This document shows positions 9,163 to 17,985 of a stretch of 64,000 bases of DNA, piece after piece. Origin of the DNA: Thermoflavifilum sp. (lineage in GTDB: Bacteria > Bacteroidota > Bacteroidia > Chitinophagales > Chitinophagaceae). The notes beneath the pieces were generated by a model. It did not search any database. It saw nothing but the letters and a program-made list of their open reading frames with translations, and had not been told where the DNA came from. The DNA lies in assembly GCF_014961315.1 (NCBI RefSeq), contig NZ_CP063141.1, positions 1,922,001-1,986,000 on the forward strand, given 5' to 3'. Position numbers and translations under genes: made by a program. Position 1 is the first letter of the stretch; every line of letters begins with the position of its first letter.

Positions 9163-10052
9163 ACGGTGGGTTTTTTGGTTTGAAACAATGCATCCAGTTT
9201 CTGTTCGTATGCATGATAACCGATGGTACGATAAAGTTCCTCACGGGTTTGCATACGGGGCAACATATCTTTCTGGGTACCTCGCATGCGGATATGCTGA
9301 TATACTTCCAGTGCGGCTTTATTGGCTGCGCGGAAGGCAGAAAGCGGGTATAGAATCAATCCTACACCGGCATCAGCCAGTTCGTCGCGGGTGAACAATG
9401 GGGTGACGCCGAACTCGGTAATATTGGCGAGTACGGGAATATGCAGGGCCTGCACAAACCGTTGATAGGCTTCGAGGGTGGTTACCCCTTCGGCAAACAG
9501 GAAATCGGCCCCGGCCTGTTCGTAGCCCACTGCACGGGCTATAGCCGAATCCAGTCCTTCAACAGCCAGCGCATCGGTGCGGGCGCCGATGACAAAATGC
9601 ATATCGTTACGCGCATCGACAGCAGCTTTGATGCGGTCGATCATTTCTTCAGCGGCTACCAGTTCTTTACCCGGGCGATGACCGCAACGTTTGGCACCCA
9701 CCTGGTCTTCGATATGCAGACCTGCTGCTCCGGCACGAATCAACGATTTCACCGTGCGAGCAATATTGAAAGCCGAGGGCCCCAGGCCGGTATCTACATC
9801 CACCAGCAGAGGCGTATCGGTTACAAAGCTGATGCGCTCTACTTCGGTGAGCACATCGTGCAGGGTAATGAGTCCTAAGTCGGGCAGTCCCAGTGTGCCG
9901 GCAGAAAGTCCGCCCCCCGAGAGGTAAATGGCACGGAATCCAGCTTCTGTGGCCAGCAACGCATGCAGGGCATTCATGACACCCACAATCTGGAGCGGTT
10001 TTTCCGTATCCATAGCCTGTCGCAAACGCATACCTGCAGAAGGAGCACTCAT
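9159..10052 (-). CDS. prpB: 2-methylisocitrate lyase
   Basis: A 297-residue enzyme of the isocitrate lyase/PEP mutase superfamily, which splits methylisocitrate to pyruvate and succinate at the end of the methylcitrate cycle. The active-site loop [11 protein letters not shown] near residue 123 is the PrpB signature, preceded by the metal-binding VDVDTGLGP and HIEDQ. It is the first gene of the prpB-prpC pair. The pathway detoxifies propionyl-CoA from odd-chain fatty acid or branched amino acid breakdown. Confidence 0.94.
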   Translation of the reverse strand: MSAPSAGMRLRQAMDTEKPLQIVGVMNALHALLATEAGFRAIYLSGGGLSAGTLGLPDLGLITLHDVLTEVERISFVTDTPLLVDVDTGLGPSAFNIARTVKSLIRAGAAGLHIEDQVGAKRCGHRPGKELVAAEEMIDRIKAAVDARNDMHFVIGARTDALAVEGLDSAIARAVGYEQAGADFLFAEGVTTLEAYQRFVQALHIPVLANITEFGVTPLFTRDELADAGVGLILYPLSAFRAANKAALEVYQHIRMRGTQKDMLPRMQTREELYRTIGYHAYEQKLDALFQTKKPTV

Positions 10053-10116
10053 GGTCGGTATTATTCTCTGTGAACGAAGGTACGCAATATCGTTTGCCCT
10101 CCCAAGCTGGGAGCGT

Positions 10117-10144
10117 ATAAAAAAAGCCGCTCAGAGAGCGGCTT
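10117..10144 (-). terminator. Rho-independent terminator of dnaK
   Basis: AGCCGCT (10125-10131) and AGCGGCT (10137-10143) form a perfect 7-bp stem with loop CAGAG. On the minus strand the hairpin is followed by a run of T. It sits 23 bases after the dnaK stop codon and before prpB. Confidence 0.85.
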
Positions 10145-10166
10145 GTACGAGATAGCGTGTAATTTG

Positions 10167-12071
10167 TTACTTTACTTCTTCGTATTCAGCGTCTGTGACA
10201 TTGCCATCACTGGATTGGGTGGAACTCTGTGTTTGTTCCGCTCCGTTGGTGGCATTTGCTGTTTGCTGGGCAGAAGCCCGGTACAGCTCTTCGGAAGCTG
10301 CAGCCCATGCCCGATTAAGTGCATCGAGGGCTGAATCTACTGCAGACAGATCTTCGGCTTTATGAGCGTCTTTAAGCCGTTTCAACGCATCTTCGATGGC
10401 TGATCGTTTATCGGCAGGGATTTTATCACCATATTCGCGAAGCTGTTTTTCGGTGTTGAAAATCATGGCATCGGCCTGGTTCAATTTTTCCACTTTTTCC
10501 CGCTGGCGACGGTCTTCTTCTTCATGTGCCTTAGCCTCCTGCTTCATCCGTTCAATTTCTTCTTTGGTGAGTCCACTACCGGCTTCAATCCGGATATTCT
10601 GAGATTTACCGGTAGCTTTATCTTTAGCCGTCACGTGCAGGATGCCGTTGGCGTCGATGTCGAAGGTTACTTCGATCTGTGGTACGCCGCGTGGGGCGGG
10701 TGGGATACCGTCGAGGGTGAAGATACCCAGGCTTTTGTTGTCTTTTGCCATGGGACGTTCGCCCTGCAGCACATGGATCTGCACGCTGGTCTGGTTGTCG
10801 CTGGCTGTGGAAAAGATTTCCGATTTGCGCGTTGGAATGGTGGTGTTGGCCGGGATGAGCACGGTCATCACGCCACCCAGTGTTTCAATACCCAGGCTCA
10901 GCGGTGTAACGTCGAGCAGCAGCACATCTTTCACTTCTCCGGTGAGCACGGCACCCTGGATGGCAGCGCCAATAGCCACCACTTCGTCGGGGTTCACGCT
11001 CTTGTTGGGCTTTTTACCGAAGAACTTTTCGACGATTTCCTGTACCTTGGGGATTCGGGTGGAACCGCCCACCAGGATCACTTCGTCGATATCTTTCACC
11101 GTGTATCCGGCATCTTTCAAGGCCTGTTCACAGGGCTTCAAGCAACGTTCAAACAGGCTATCGCACAGCTGTTCGAATTTAGCACGGGTAAGTTTTTTCA
11201 CCAGGTGTTTGGGAATGCCATCCACGGCGGTGATGTAGGGCAGGTTGATTTCCGTTTCCTGGGAAGACGACAGTTCGATTTTGGCTTTTTCGGCGGCATC
11301 TTTCAAGCGTTGCAGGGCCATTGGGTCCTTGCGCAGGTCCACACCTTCTTCTTTTTTGAACTCATCGGCCAGCCAGTCCATGATAGCCTTGTCGAAGTCA
11401 TCGCCACCCAGGTGTGTATCCCCGTTGGTCGATTTCACTTCAAACACGCCATCGCCCAGTTCGAGGATGGAAATATCGAAAGTACCGCCACCGAGGTCGA
11501 AGACGGCAATTTTCTGGTCTTTGCCTTTTTTATCCAATCCATAGGCCAGGGCTGCGGCTGTAGGTTCGTTGATGATGCGGCGCACGTTCAGTCCGGCGAT
11601 TTCACCGGCTTCTTTCGTGGCCTGACGCTGAGCATCGTTGAAATATGCCGGTACGGTAATCACGGCTTCGGTGACAGGTTGGCCCAGATAGTCTTCTGCT
11701 GTTTTTTTCATTTTTTGCAGGATCATGGCAGAGATTTCCTGCGGGGTATACAACCTGCCATCGATGTCGATACGAACAGTATTGTTTTCTCCCCGGACCA
11801 CCTTGTAGCTCCAGTGTTTGATTTCTTCGGTCACTTCGTCATACCGGCGGCCCATGAAGCGTTTCACTGACATAATGGTATTCTGCGGGTTGGTAATGGC
11901 CTGTCGCTTGGCGGGCGCACCCACCTTCCGCTCGCCGTTTTTCAAGAAAGCCACTACAGAAGGAGTTGTCCGACTGCCTTCGTCGTTGGGAATGACCACC
12001 GGTTCATTACCCTCCATCACGGCCACACAGGAGTTGGTCGTACCCAGATCAATACCTATAATTTTTGCCAT
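10167..12071 (-). CDS. dnaK: Molecular chaperone Hsp70
   Basis: A 634-residue cytoplasmic chaperone. The N-terminus [13 protein letters not shown] is the phosphate-binding loop of the ATPase domain (about residues 1-385). The linker [16 protein letters not shown] follows, then the beta-sandwich peptide-binding domain and a helical lid. The C-terminal tail is Q/S/T-rich and ends AEYEEVK, matching the EEVD-like end of bacterial DnaK. It appears monocistronic, with its own terminator; grpE and dnaJ are not next to it. I saw no convincing CIRCE element upstream. Confidence 0.99.
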   Translation of the reverse strand: MAKIIGIDLGTTNSCVAVMEGNEPVVIPNDEGSRTTPSVVAFLKNGERKVGAPAKRQAITNPQNTIMSVKRFMGRRYDEVTEEIKHWSYKVVRGENNTVRIDIDGRLYTPQEISAMILQKMKKTAEDYLGQPVTEAVITVPAYFNDAQRQATKEAGEIAGLNVRRIINEPTAAALAYGLDKKGKDQKIAVFDLGGGTFDISILELGDGVFEVKSTNGDTHLGGDDFDKAIMDWLADEFKKEEGVDLRKDPMALQRLKDAAEKAKIELSSSQETEINLPYITAVDGIPKHLVKKLTRAKFEQLCDSLFERCLKPCEQALKDAGYTVKDIDEVILVGGSTRIPKVQEIVEKFFGKKPNKSVNPDEVVAIGAAIQGAVLTGEVKDVLLLDVTPLSLGIETLGGVMTVLIPANTTIPTRKSEIFSTASDNQTSVQIHVLQGERPMAKDNKSLGIFTLDGIPPAPRGVPQIEVTFDIDANGILHVTAKDKATGKSQNIRIEAGSGLTKEEIERMKQEAKAHEEEDRRQREKVEKLNQADAMIFNTEKQLREYGDKIPADKRSAIEDALKRLKDAHKAEDLSAVDSALDALNRAWAAASEELYRASAQQTANATNGAEQTQSSTQSSDGNVTDAEYEEVK

Positions 12072-12128
12072 AAGCTAACAGTTCTTTTGGTGAATAATGA
12101 AATTTCCTCTCCTGATGGTCAATCATTG

Positions 12129-12159
12129 TGCCAATGGCAGCAGCCATGCAATATTGGCA
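12129..12159. repeat. Inverted repeat between dnaK and argS
   Basis: TGCCAAT (12129-12135) and its reverse complement ATTGGCA (12153-12159) flank 17 bases. It lies in the 185-base divergent region, the longest gap of the window, about 60 bases upstream of the dnaK ATG. It could be a regulator site; nothing else supports that. Confidence 0.3.
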
Positions 12160-12231
12160 GTAACGCTTTTTCCGTGCTAACGCATGTTCGGGGCACCATG
12201 ATAAATCTACAGGAAACCTTTAAACTTCACT

Positions 12232-12239
12232 TATTTTTG
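12232..12239 (+). promoter_or_regulatory. -7 promoter box for argS
   Basis: TATTTTTG matches TAnnTTTG and is 17 bases before the argS ATG, and 6 bases before an ATG that opens a four-codon mini-ORF. Confidence 0.5.
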
Positions 12240-12245
12240 CTGCAA

Positions 12246-12260
12246 ATGCAAGTTTCATGA
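12246..12260 (+). other. Four-codon upstream mini-ORF overlapping the argS start
   Basis: ATG CAA GTT TCA TGA: the stop codon overlaps the argS ATG as ATGA. The mini-ORF begins 6 bases after the -7 box, near the expected transcript start. It could couple initiation at argS to a near-leaderless start, or be chance. Confidence 0.3.
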
Positions 12261-14050
12261 GTTTAACTTCTGAGATCAAACATCTGGTTGTACAGGCGGT
12301 TGAGGAATTATATGATCGGGCAATTGGGGAAAACGAGGTGACGGTTAATCCCACCAAACCCGAATTTGGAGGCGATTACACGGTGGTGGTTTTTCAGCTT
12401 ACCCGTTACAGCAAGCTCTCGCCCGAGGCCACGGCCCTGCAGATCGGCGAATATTTGCTCGAAAAAGATGAAGATAGTTTTGAGCGTTTTGAAGTCGTAA
12501 AAGGCTTTCTCAATTTATACATCCGTGAAGATTACTGGCTGGAATTCTTGCAGGAATATTATGACGATAATACATTCGGGCGCCAAATGACGGACAAAGA
12601 AAAAGTGATTGTGGAATATTCCTCACCCAATACCAACAAACCGCTTCATTTAGGACATCTGCGCAACAATTTTCTGGGTTGGAGTGTCGCCGAAATCCTT
12701 AAGGCCAATGGCTATCGGGTCGTCAAAACCTGTGTGGTTAACGATCGTGGCATTCACATCTGTAAATCGATGATAGCCTGGATGAAATATGCTCATGGAG
12801 CAACTCCTGAAAGCACGGGCATCAAAGGCGATCATTTTGTGGGACAATACTATGTGAAGTTCAATGAAGTGTATGAACAACAAATTCAAGCGCTCATGGC
12901 GGCCGGTAAAAGCCGGGAAGAAGCCGAAGAACAGGCACCCATCATGCAGGAAGCACGTGAACTATTGAAACGCTGGGAAGCACACGACGCTGAGGTGTGG
13001 AAGGTATGGGAAATGATGAATAACTGGGTCTATGCGGGTTTTGAAGAAACTTACAGGCGTATAGGGTCGGATTTTGATAAAATTTATTATGAAAGTGAAA
13101 CTTATCTGCTTGGAAAAAAACTGGTCGAGCAGGGGTTGAAGAAAAAAATCTTTTTCAAAAAATCGGATGGCAGTGTATGGGTCGATCTCCGTGCAGAGGG
13201 ACTGGATGAGAAGTTATTATTGCGTAGCGACGGCACCTCCGTCTACATTACACAGGACCTGGGTCTGGCCAAATTAAAGTATGAAGATTTTGGCGCCGAT
13301 CGCAGTATTTACGTGATTGGCGATGAGCAGAATTATCACATGCAGGTATTAAAACTGGTATGCCAGAAACTGGGTATTCCACAGGCCGATGGTATTTATC
13401 ACCTTTCTTACGGAATGGTAGATTTGCCGGGTGGTAAAATGAAGAGCAGGGAAGGAACCGTGGTGGATGCCGATGATTTACTCGATGAGATGAAAGCTAC
13501 TGCAGAAAAATACACCCGAGAACTGGGCAAGGTGGAAGGATTTCAGGATCATGAACTCAATGCCCTGTTTGAAATGATTGGTCAGGCCGCTTTGAAATTT
13601 TATTTGCTTCGGGTGAGTCCGCAAAAGCGTATCGTATTTCATCCCGGCGAATCCGTCGATTTTCAGGGGCATACCGGTCCTTTTATTCAATATACTTATG
13701 CCCGCATACGTTCTGTTTTTCGCAAGGCCAGAGTACATAACGCATCTGACTTGCCCTTCCTTGATGAATGGCAGGAAGAACTATTGCCTGAAGAAAAAAG
13801 TTTGATACGCATGCTGGAGCAGTATCCCGATCAGATTCAGCAGGCAGCCGATGAACTGGATCCTTCCATTCTTGCACACTATGTATTCGAAATAGCCCGA
13901 ATGTACAATAGCTTTTATGCTGAATTGCCCATTGCAAAAGCCGATTCAGAAGAGAAAAAAATCCTCAGACTGATGATTTCCTGGCTCACAGCCCATGTCA
14001 TTCGCTCGGGCATGCAATTGCTGGGCATGCAGGTTCCGGATAAAATGTAA
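12257..14050 (+). CDS. argS: Arginine--tRNA ligase
   Basis: A 597-residue class I aminoacyl-tRNA synthetase that charges tRNA-Arg. The HIGH-like motif is KPLHLGHLRNN near residue 130, and the KMSKS-equivalent is GGKMKSREGT near residue 395. The N-terminal domain recognising the tRNA D arm and the C-terminal DALR anticodon-binding domain, ending LLGMQVPDKM, are both present. It is divergent from dnaK. Confidence 0.97.
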   Translation: MSLTSEIKHLVVQAVEELYDRAIGENEVTVNPTKPEFGGDYTVVVFQLTRYSKLSPEATALQIGEYLLEKDEDSFERFEVVKGFLNLYIREDYWLEFLQEYYDDNTFGRQMTDKEKVIVEYSSPNTNKPLHLGHLRNNFLGWSVAEILKANGYRVVKTCVVNDRGIHICKSMIAWMKYAHGATPESTGIKGDHFVGQYYVKFNEVYEQQIQALMAAGKSREEAEEQAPIMQEARELLKRWEAHDAEVWKVWEMMNNWVYAGFEETYRRIGSDFDKIYYESETYLLGKKLVEQGLKKKIFFKKSDGSVWVDLRAEGLDEKLLLRSDGTSVYITQDLGLAKLKYEDFGADRSIYVIGDEQNYHMQVLKLVCQKLGIPQADGIYHLSYGMVDLPGGKMKSREGTVVDADDLLDEMKATAEKYTRELGKVEGFQDHELNALFEMIGQAALKFYLLRVSPQKRIVFHPGESVDFQGHTGPFIQYTYARIRSVFRKARVHNASDLPFLDEWQEELLPEEKSLIRMLEQYPDQIQQAADELDPSILAHYVFEIARMYNSFYAELPIAKADSEEKKILRLMISWLTAHVIRSGMQLLGMQVPDKM

Positions 14051-14121
14051 TAGGTGTGTTGCATGTTTTTTTTGACATAACCTTAACGCAAGGAATTGAA
14101 ACTTTGTAGTGAAGAAGAAAT

Positions 14122-14970
14122 ATGCTATTCAAGCCCCGCTTTTTCTATTCCAGTTCCCTGCCTCGATTGATAATCAAGGCAATAGTGTTTGTATGTTTCA
14201 GTGCTAGCATACTTTGCTTGCTTGCTCAATCTGGTTCAGGCCAGGCATTGAATCGTTTGCCTTTAATTGAAGTTCCTGCACAGCAGGTGAATGATGCACA
14301 CGACAAACCCATGGCTGTGTTGATAACGGGTGATGGTGGATGGAAGATAACGGATAAACAATTATGCGACGCATTCGCACGTGAGGGAATTCCTGTGGTA
14401 GCTTTAAACGCTTTGAAATATTTCTGGACGAAAAAAACACCCGAGCAAACGACAGCCGTTGTTGAACAAATCATGCAACATTACATGCAGCAGTGGCACA
14501 AGAAACAGGTGATTCTGATGGGTTTTTCATTTGGAGCAGATGTATTGCCTTTTATCATCAATCGCATGGATAGCAGTTTATATCACCGGCTGGTGATGAT
14601 TGTTATGCTCTCGCCCGGAACAAGTACCGATTTTGAAATCCATATTTCACAGATGTTAAATAGCAACCGACAATGGAAATATAATGTGGTGGAAGAAATA
14701 AAACGTATGCCAGCGCAGGTACCCGTGTTATGTTTTTTTGGAGAGGAAGAAGCTATATTTCCCATCAGTCAGTTGCCTGCATCTATTCAGGTCATGTATT
14801 TGAAAGGCGGGCATCATTATGAAGAAAATAAGCTGGATCTCGCCAAAGAAATATTAAGGCGATTATCGGCTCATGAGTCAAAAGTTTCTTCTGCCGAGCA
14901 TAAAATGGAGCAATATCTCATAGGTGGGTTGTTATTGGATAATCAAAATGAATATCAACATGTACCATAA
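14122..14970 (+). CDS. VirJ/AcvB-like alpha/beta hydrolase, exported
   Basis: A 282-residue protein with an N-terminal hydrophobic segment at about residues 15-35, so secreted or membrane-anchored. AVLITGDGGW and then GFSFGADVLP (nucleophile Ser) match the VirJ/AcvB family; a late GGHHY could supply the catalytic His. In Agrobacterium, AcvB is known to hydrolyse lysyl-phosphatidylglycerol in the periplasm; whether this homologue acts on aminoacyl lipids is inference. The last 23 bases overlap the next gene, suggesting co-transcription with a secreted protein. Confidence 0.75.
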   Translation: MLFKPRFFYSSSLPRLIIKAIVFVCFSASILCLLAQSGSGQALNRLPLIEVPAQQVNDAHDKPMAVLITGDGGWKITDKQLCDAFAREGIPVVALNALKYFWTKKTPEQTTAVVEQIMQHYMQQWHKKQVILMGFSFGADVLPFIINRMDSSLYHRLVMIVMLSPGTSTDFEIHISQMLNSNRQWKYNVVEEIKRMPAQVPVLCFFGEEEAIFPISQLPASIQVMYLKGGHHYEENKLDLAKEILRRLSAHESKVSSAEHKMEQYLIGGLLLDNQNEYQHVP

Positions 14971-15736
14971 AATACTGGGTTTGTGTGTGGGACTGTGGGC
15001 AATAACAAGGGCGGGTGTGGCGCAGGTAGTGATGTTACCCGATTTTCAGGTTCAGGTTCTGAAGCAGGGTGTGCAGCTTCAGTGGACGATTCCAGCCGGT
15101 TTTCCCCATTTTTTACGCATAGGCGTGCAACGTTCTACCGATAGTTTATATAATTTTTCCACAATTGGATATGCTACGCCTGCAGAAGTACGGCACATGC
15201 AATTTACCGATACACATCCCCTCGGCGACAGCAGTTATTACAAGTTGATATTTGTGAAATCCGATGGGAGTTATTTTTTCAGTCAGACGCTTCTCTTCAA
15301 CGGGCAGACTGCATCTATGGTTACCCGTCAGGAAAAACTTTCTTTGCCCGTAACATCAAAAAAGGCATCCGTGGCGAAGGATTCAGCAACTGTTCAATCA
15401 CCTCCAGCTTATCATCCGTCCATTTATGTATTTACTAATCCATCGGGTAACATCACATTATCGCTTCCCGATGCGGGTGAACATGCCTATCGTCTTGTAT
15501 TTTTTGATAGCACCGGTACACGCGTGTTCGACATACCTCGCATCAACCAATCGTTGCTTACGCTCGATAAATCAAATTTTTTACATGCGGGCTGGTTTCA
15601 ATATGAATTATATGACGGTCAAAAGCTCATGGAAAAATGGAAATTGTATGTACCGGATGATGTACGGGTAGATAGTATCAACGATGCATCTCCTGCACAG
15701 CCGACAAAGGCGCGGGCGCGACATCGTCGCCGGTAG
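14948..15736 (+). CDS. Secreted protein with type IX-like C-terminal sorting domain
   Basis: About 262 residues from ATG 14948 (14960 is an alternative). A signal peptide ending near TRAGVAQ is followed by a beta-sandwich of fibronectin-III type with GVQLQWTIP and SYYKLIFV. The region from YVFTNPSGNITLSLP through RLVFFDSTGTRVF to GWFQYELYDGQKL resembles the type A sorting domain recognised by the type IX secretion system. A basic tail of about 25 residues (ending ARARHRRR) extends past it and lies in DNA that also encodes the LipB C-terminus on the other strand. Confidence 0.65.
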   Translation: MNINMYHKILGLCVGLWAITRAGVAQVVMLPDFQVQVLKQGVQLQWTIPAGFPHFLRIGVQRSTDSLYNFSTIGYATPAEVRHMQFTDTHPLGDSSYYKLIFVKSDGSYFFSQTLLFNGQTASMVTRQEKLSLPVTSKKASVAKDSATVQSPPAYHPSIYVFTNPSGNITLSLPDAGEHAYRLVFFDSTGTRVFDIPRINQSLLTLDKSNFLHAGWFQYELYDGQKLMEKWKLYVPDDVRVDSINDASPAQPTKARARHRRR

Positions 15737-16463
15737 CTTCGCTGAGCCGATGCAAAAAATGTTTCACCCATTTGTTTTTCACTTCTTCAAGCGAAATGGT
15801 GCGGCCTATTTCGCGTTGCATGGAAGTCACCTGTTTACCCTGAATACCACAGGGAATGATGAAATCGAAGTAATGCAGGTCGGTATTGACATTTAGCGCC
15901 AGTCCATGCATGGTGACCCATCGGCTGCAACGTACGCCCATGGCGCAAATCTTTCTTGCCCGCCGGGGCATATCCGGATCGAGCCACACACCGGTTTCTC
16001 CGGGAGAACGGCCCGCCTCGATATCGTATTCCTGCAGCAGATCGATGACCGATTGTTCCAGTAAACGCATGTATTTGCCGATATCGGTAAAGCATTTTTC
16101 CAGATCCAGAATGGGATAAGCCACCAGTTGACCTGGCCCATGAAAGGTGATATCACCGCCGCGGTTGGTATGTACATAATCGATGCCCAGGCGTTTGAGC
16201 TGTTCCGGTGAGGCCAGCAGATGAGCCTCTTTGCCATTCTTGCCCAGCGTAATGACGGGTGGATGTTCGCACAACAACAGATAGTGCCGGGTTTGAGCCA
16301 TAGCTGGCGAAAGAGTTGTTCCGTGCTGTGCGAGCCATGACTGCTGGGTGGCATAGAATGCCAGTTTGATCTGCAGGTTTTGTTGCAGCAATTGTTCCTG
16401 ATATGCCCAGGCTTCGCGATAAGGAATGAAGCCTAAGTCGTGAAGATATATGGTTTGAGCCAT
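15678..16463 (-). CDS. lipB: Octanoyl-[acyl carrier protein]:protein octanoyltransferase
   Basis: A 261-residue enzyme that moves octanoyl groups from ACP to lipoyl domains of 2-oxoacid dehydrogenases and GcvH. The signature RGGDITFHGPGQL is present, as are the catalytic Cys in IIPCGIQGK and the Lys in RKICAMGV. It is somewhat longer than usual at both ends. The 3' end overlaps the convergent secreted-protein gene by 59 bases. lipA is not in the window. Confidence 0.96.
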   Translation of the reverse strand: MAQTIYLHDLGFIPYREAWAYQEQLLQQNLQIKLAFYATQQSWLAQHGTTLSPAMAQTRHYLLLCEHPPVITLGKNGKEAHLLASPEQLKRLGIDYVHTNRGGDITFHGPGQLVAYPILDLEKCFTDIGKYMRLLEQSVIDLLQEYDIEAGRSPGETGVWLDPDMPRRARKICAMGVRCSRWVTMHGLALNVNTDLHYFDFIIPCGIQGKQVTSMQREIGRTISLEEVKNKWVKHFLHRLSEATGDDVAPAPLSAVQEMHR

Positions 16464-16467
16464 CGTG

Positions 16468-16475
16468 CAAAGTTA
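16468..16475 (-). promoter_or_regulatory. -7 promoter box 4 bases from the lipB ATG
   Basis: The minus strand reads TAACTTTG-CACG-ATG, so the lipB mRNA probably has essentially no 5' leader. Confidence 0.45.
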
Positions 16476-16494
16476 CACCAATCTACTTCCATCC

Positions 16495-16950
16495 TTAAAA
16501 CAGGTAATGCACATGAATGATGATGGTGGTATCGTGTGTAAGCCAGAAGGAGGCCGATTGGAATGTGGGTTTACCCCAGAGCCTATTTTTTCTGGATGAT
16601 ATGCCGATGCCTTCGGTAGGAATGCCCAGCCAGTTTACCGCACAGCGTCCATCTTCATTCTCATCATGCAACAGCGCTACGGCATATCGACCGGCGGGGA
16701 GGTTCGTCCATGTACCTTCCGGCTTAAGAGAAGAATCTAATGAAATCTTCATCTGCCGAAAGCTCTGTTTGGAATCATCGGGAAATCCGCTCGCCTGGTT
16801 AAAAAGCGACAGCAAGAGCTGCCCCCGGTAATTGCGTAGCCCTTCCACCCGGATGTGCAACTGCAATTGAGCATATCCATGCAGGTGCATGTAAAGGCCA
16901 GCAAGTAAGCACAGGCCGACTTTTGAGGATTTTGCCTGGAGCCATGGCAT
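16495..16950 (-). CDS. DUF2141-like secreted protein
   Basis: A 151-residue protein with an N-terminal signal peptide (hydrophobic to about residue 27, cleavage near GYAQ). The body has the DUF2141 pattern: LHIRVEGLRNYRGQLLLSLF at the start of the domain and LPAGRYAVALLHDENEDG near the middle, ending GKPTFQSASFWL. The family is common in Bacteroidota and Proteobacteria and has no established biochemical role. It follows the LuxE-like gene by 12 bases and is probably in the same operon. Confidence 0.8.
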   Translation of the reverse strand: MPWLQAKSSKVGLCLLAGLYMHLHGYAQLQLHIRVEGLRNYRGQLLLSLFNQASGFPDDSKQSFRQMKISLDSSLKPEGTWTNLPAGRYAVALLHDENEDGRCAVNWLGIPTEGIGISSRKNRLWGKPTFQSASFWLTHDTTIIIHVHYLF

Positions 16951-16962
16951 AAGCTGTCAATA

Positions 16963-17952
16963 TTAAGCCACCAGTAAATTACACCCGCGCCATTCACTGG
17001 CATCCAGCCGGCCCAGCACCTCAAAGGTACCATCGGCGTATACCCGGCCTACATCTTCTGTAGCCAGGAATGCGCAGGAATGGATATTGGCCAGATCGAT
17101 AATATTCAATGCACCCTGTCCTGTGCTGCTCACATCCAGGGGGTCATAGCTATCGCGCACCAGCACCCGCATCCAGGGTGGACAGGCAAAACGTCCTGCA
17201 CATCGGGCATAAGCCTGAGACAGCAATTCAGCCATGCCATATTCTGCGTGAACACCATTCACCTGAAAGGCCTGTTGCAGCAGGCTGTGCACTTCCTCCC
17301 GGATCATTTCTTTACGACGCCCCTTCATGCCCCCCGTCTCCATCAAAATCGTATGCTGCAGAGGCATAGGATATTGTTCAGCAAAATCCAGTAGTGCATA
17401 GGTTACTCCTAAAAGTATAGTGGGTTGTTGCCTGGCTTCCAGATTTTGCAGGGTATGGAACAGGGCGTCCATATTGTTCAGATAAAAACCATTTTCCTGA
17501 TGTTTGCTCACTTGCATCCATTCTTTTACCATGAAGATGAGTGAAGAATGAGGCCGCTCCAGATAATGCGGCAAAAGTCCAAGGATCACATATTGTGAGA
17601 GTGAACCGTAAAAATGTTCGAAACCTTTCACCAAACTTTTTCGATATAATGAAGGGTCTTTTACATAATGCCGACTGGGGATGAGTCCGGTTGTGGTGCT
17701 ACTTTCAAAATAACATGCAGGAAGCGAATCAGCTACATCGGTGATGGCGTGAGATTTAAAAAAGGTTACCGGTAAAAAAGGAATATCGGTAAGTTGCCTG
17801 ACATTATCGGGATTGATATGCAGCTGATCCACAAAATGCCGATAGATATCTACGGCTTGATATTGGTAGTGAAACAATGCGATGGCTTTCGCTTCAAATT
17901 GATCGGGCGTGGTGGAAAAAAGCCGGGCTTTAAAATCTTTTATGGAAAACAT
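16963..17952 (-). CDS. LuxE-like acyl-protein synthetase / acyltransferase family protein
   Basis: A 329-residue cytoplasmic protein. It shows the adenylate-forming LuxE pattern: IPFLPVTFFKSH near residue 58, a Ser/Thr-rich phosphate-binding loop FESSTTTG near residue 83, MKGRRKEM, and VHAEYGMAELLSQAY, the acidic motif before the C-terminus. LuxE activates fatty acids as acyl-AMP and transfers them to its own cysteine. In Bacteroidota such genes occur away from lux operons, with unknown substrate. Co-directional with the DUF2141 gene. Confidence 0.75.
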   Translation of the reverse strand: MFSIKDFKARLFSTTPDQFEAKAIALFHYQYQAVDIYRHFVDQLHINPDNVRQLTDIPFLPVTFFKSHAITDVADSLPACYFESSTTTGLIPSRHYVKDPSLYRKSLVKGFEHFYGSLSQYVILGLLPHYLERPHSSLIFMVKEWMQVSKHQENGFYLNNMDALFHTLQNLEARQQPTILLGVTYALLDFAEQYPMPLQHTILMETGGMKGRRKEMIREEVHSLLQQAFQVNGVHAEYGMAELLSQAYARCAGRFACPPWMRVLVRDSYDPLDVSSTGQGALNIIDLANIHSCAFLATEDVGRVYADGTFEVLGRLDASEWRGCNLLVA

Positions 17953-17973
17953 CGTTTAAATAGCTGAACCCTT

Positions 17974-17981
17974 TAAATTTG
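17974..17981 (+). promoter_or_regulatory. -7 promoter box 4 bases from the lipoprotein ATG
   Basis: TAAATTTG-TTAT-ATGATG: an exact TAnnTTTG with the first ATG at +5 after the box. Confidence 0.45.
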
Positions 17982-17985
17982 TTAT

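Noticed and set aside
10524-11870. 448-codon open frame on the strand opposite dnaK
   Set aside because: Exact antisense shadow of the highly conserved dnaK coding sequence, a well-known artefact; composition is Phe/His/Gln-rich and no domain is seen.
12072-12256. CIRCE (HrcA) operator before dnaK
   Set aside because: Only a partial GTGCTAA-like half is visible near 12173, with no inverted partner at nine bases.
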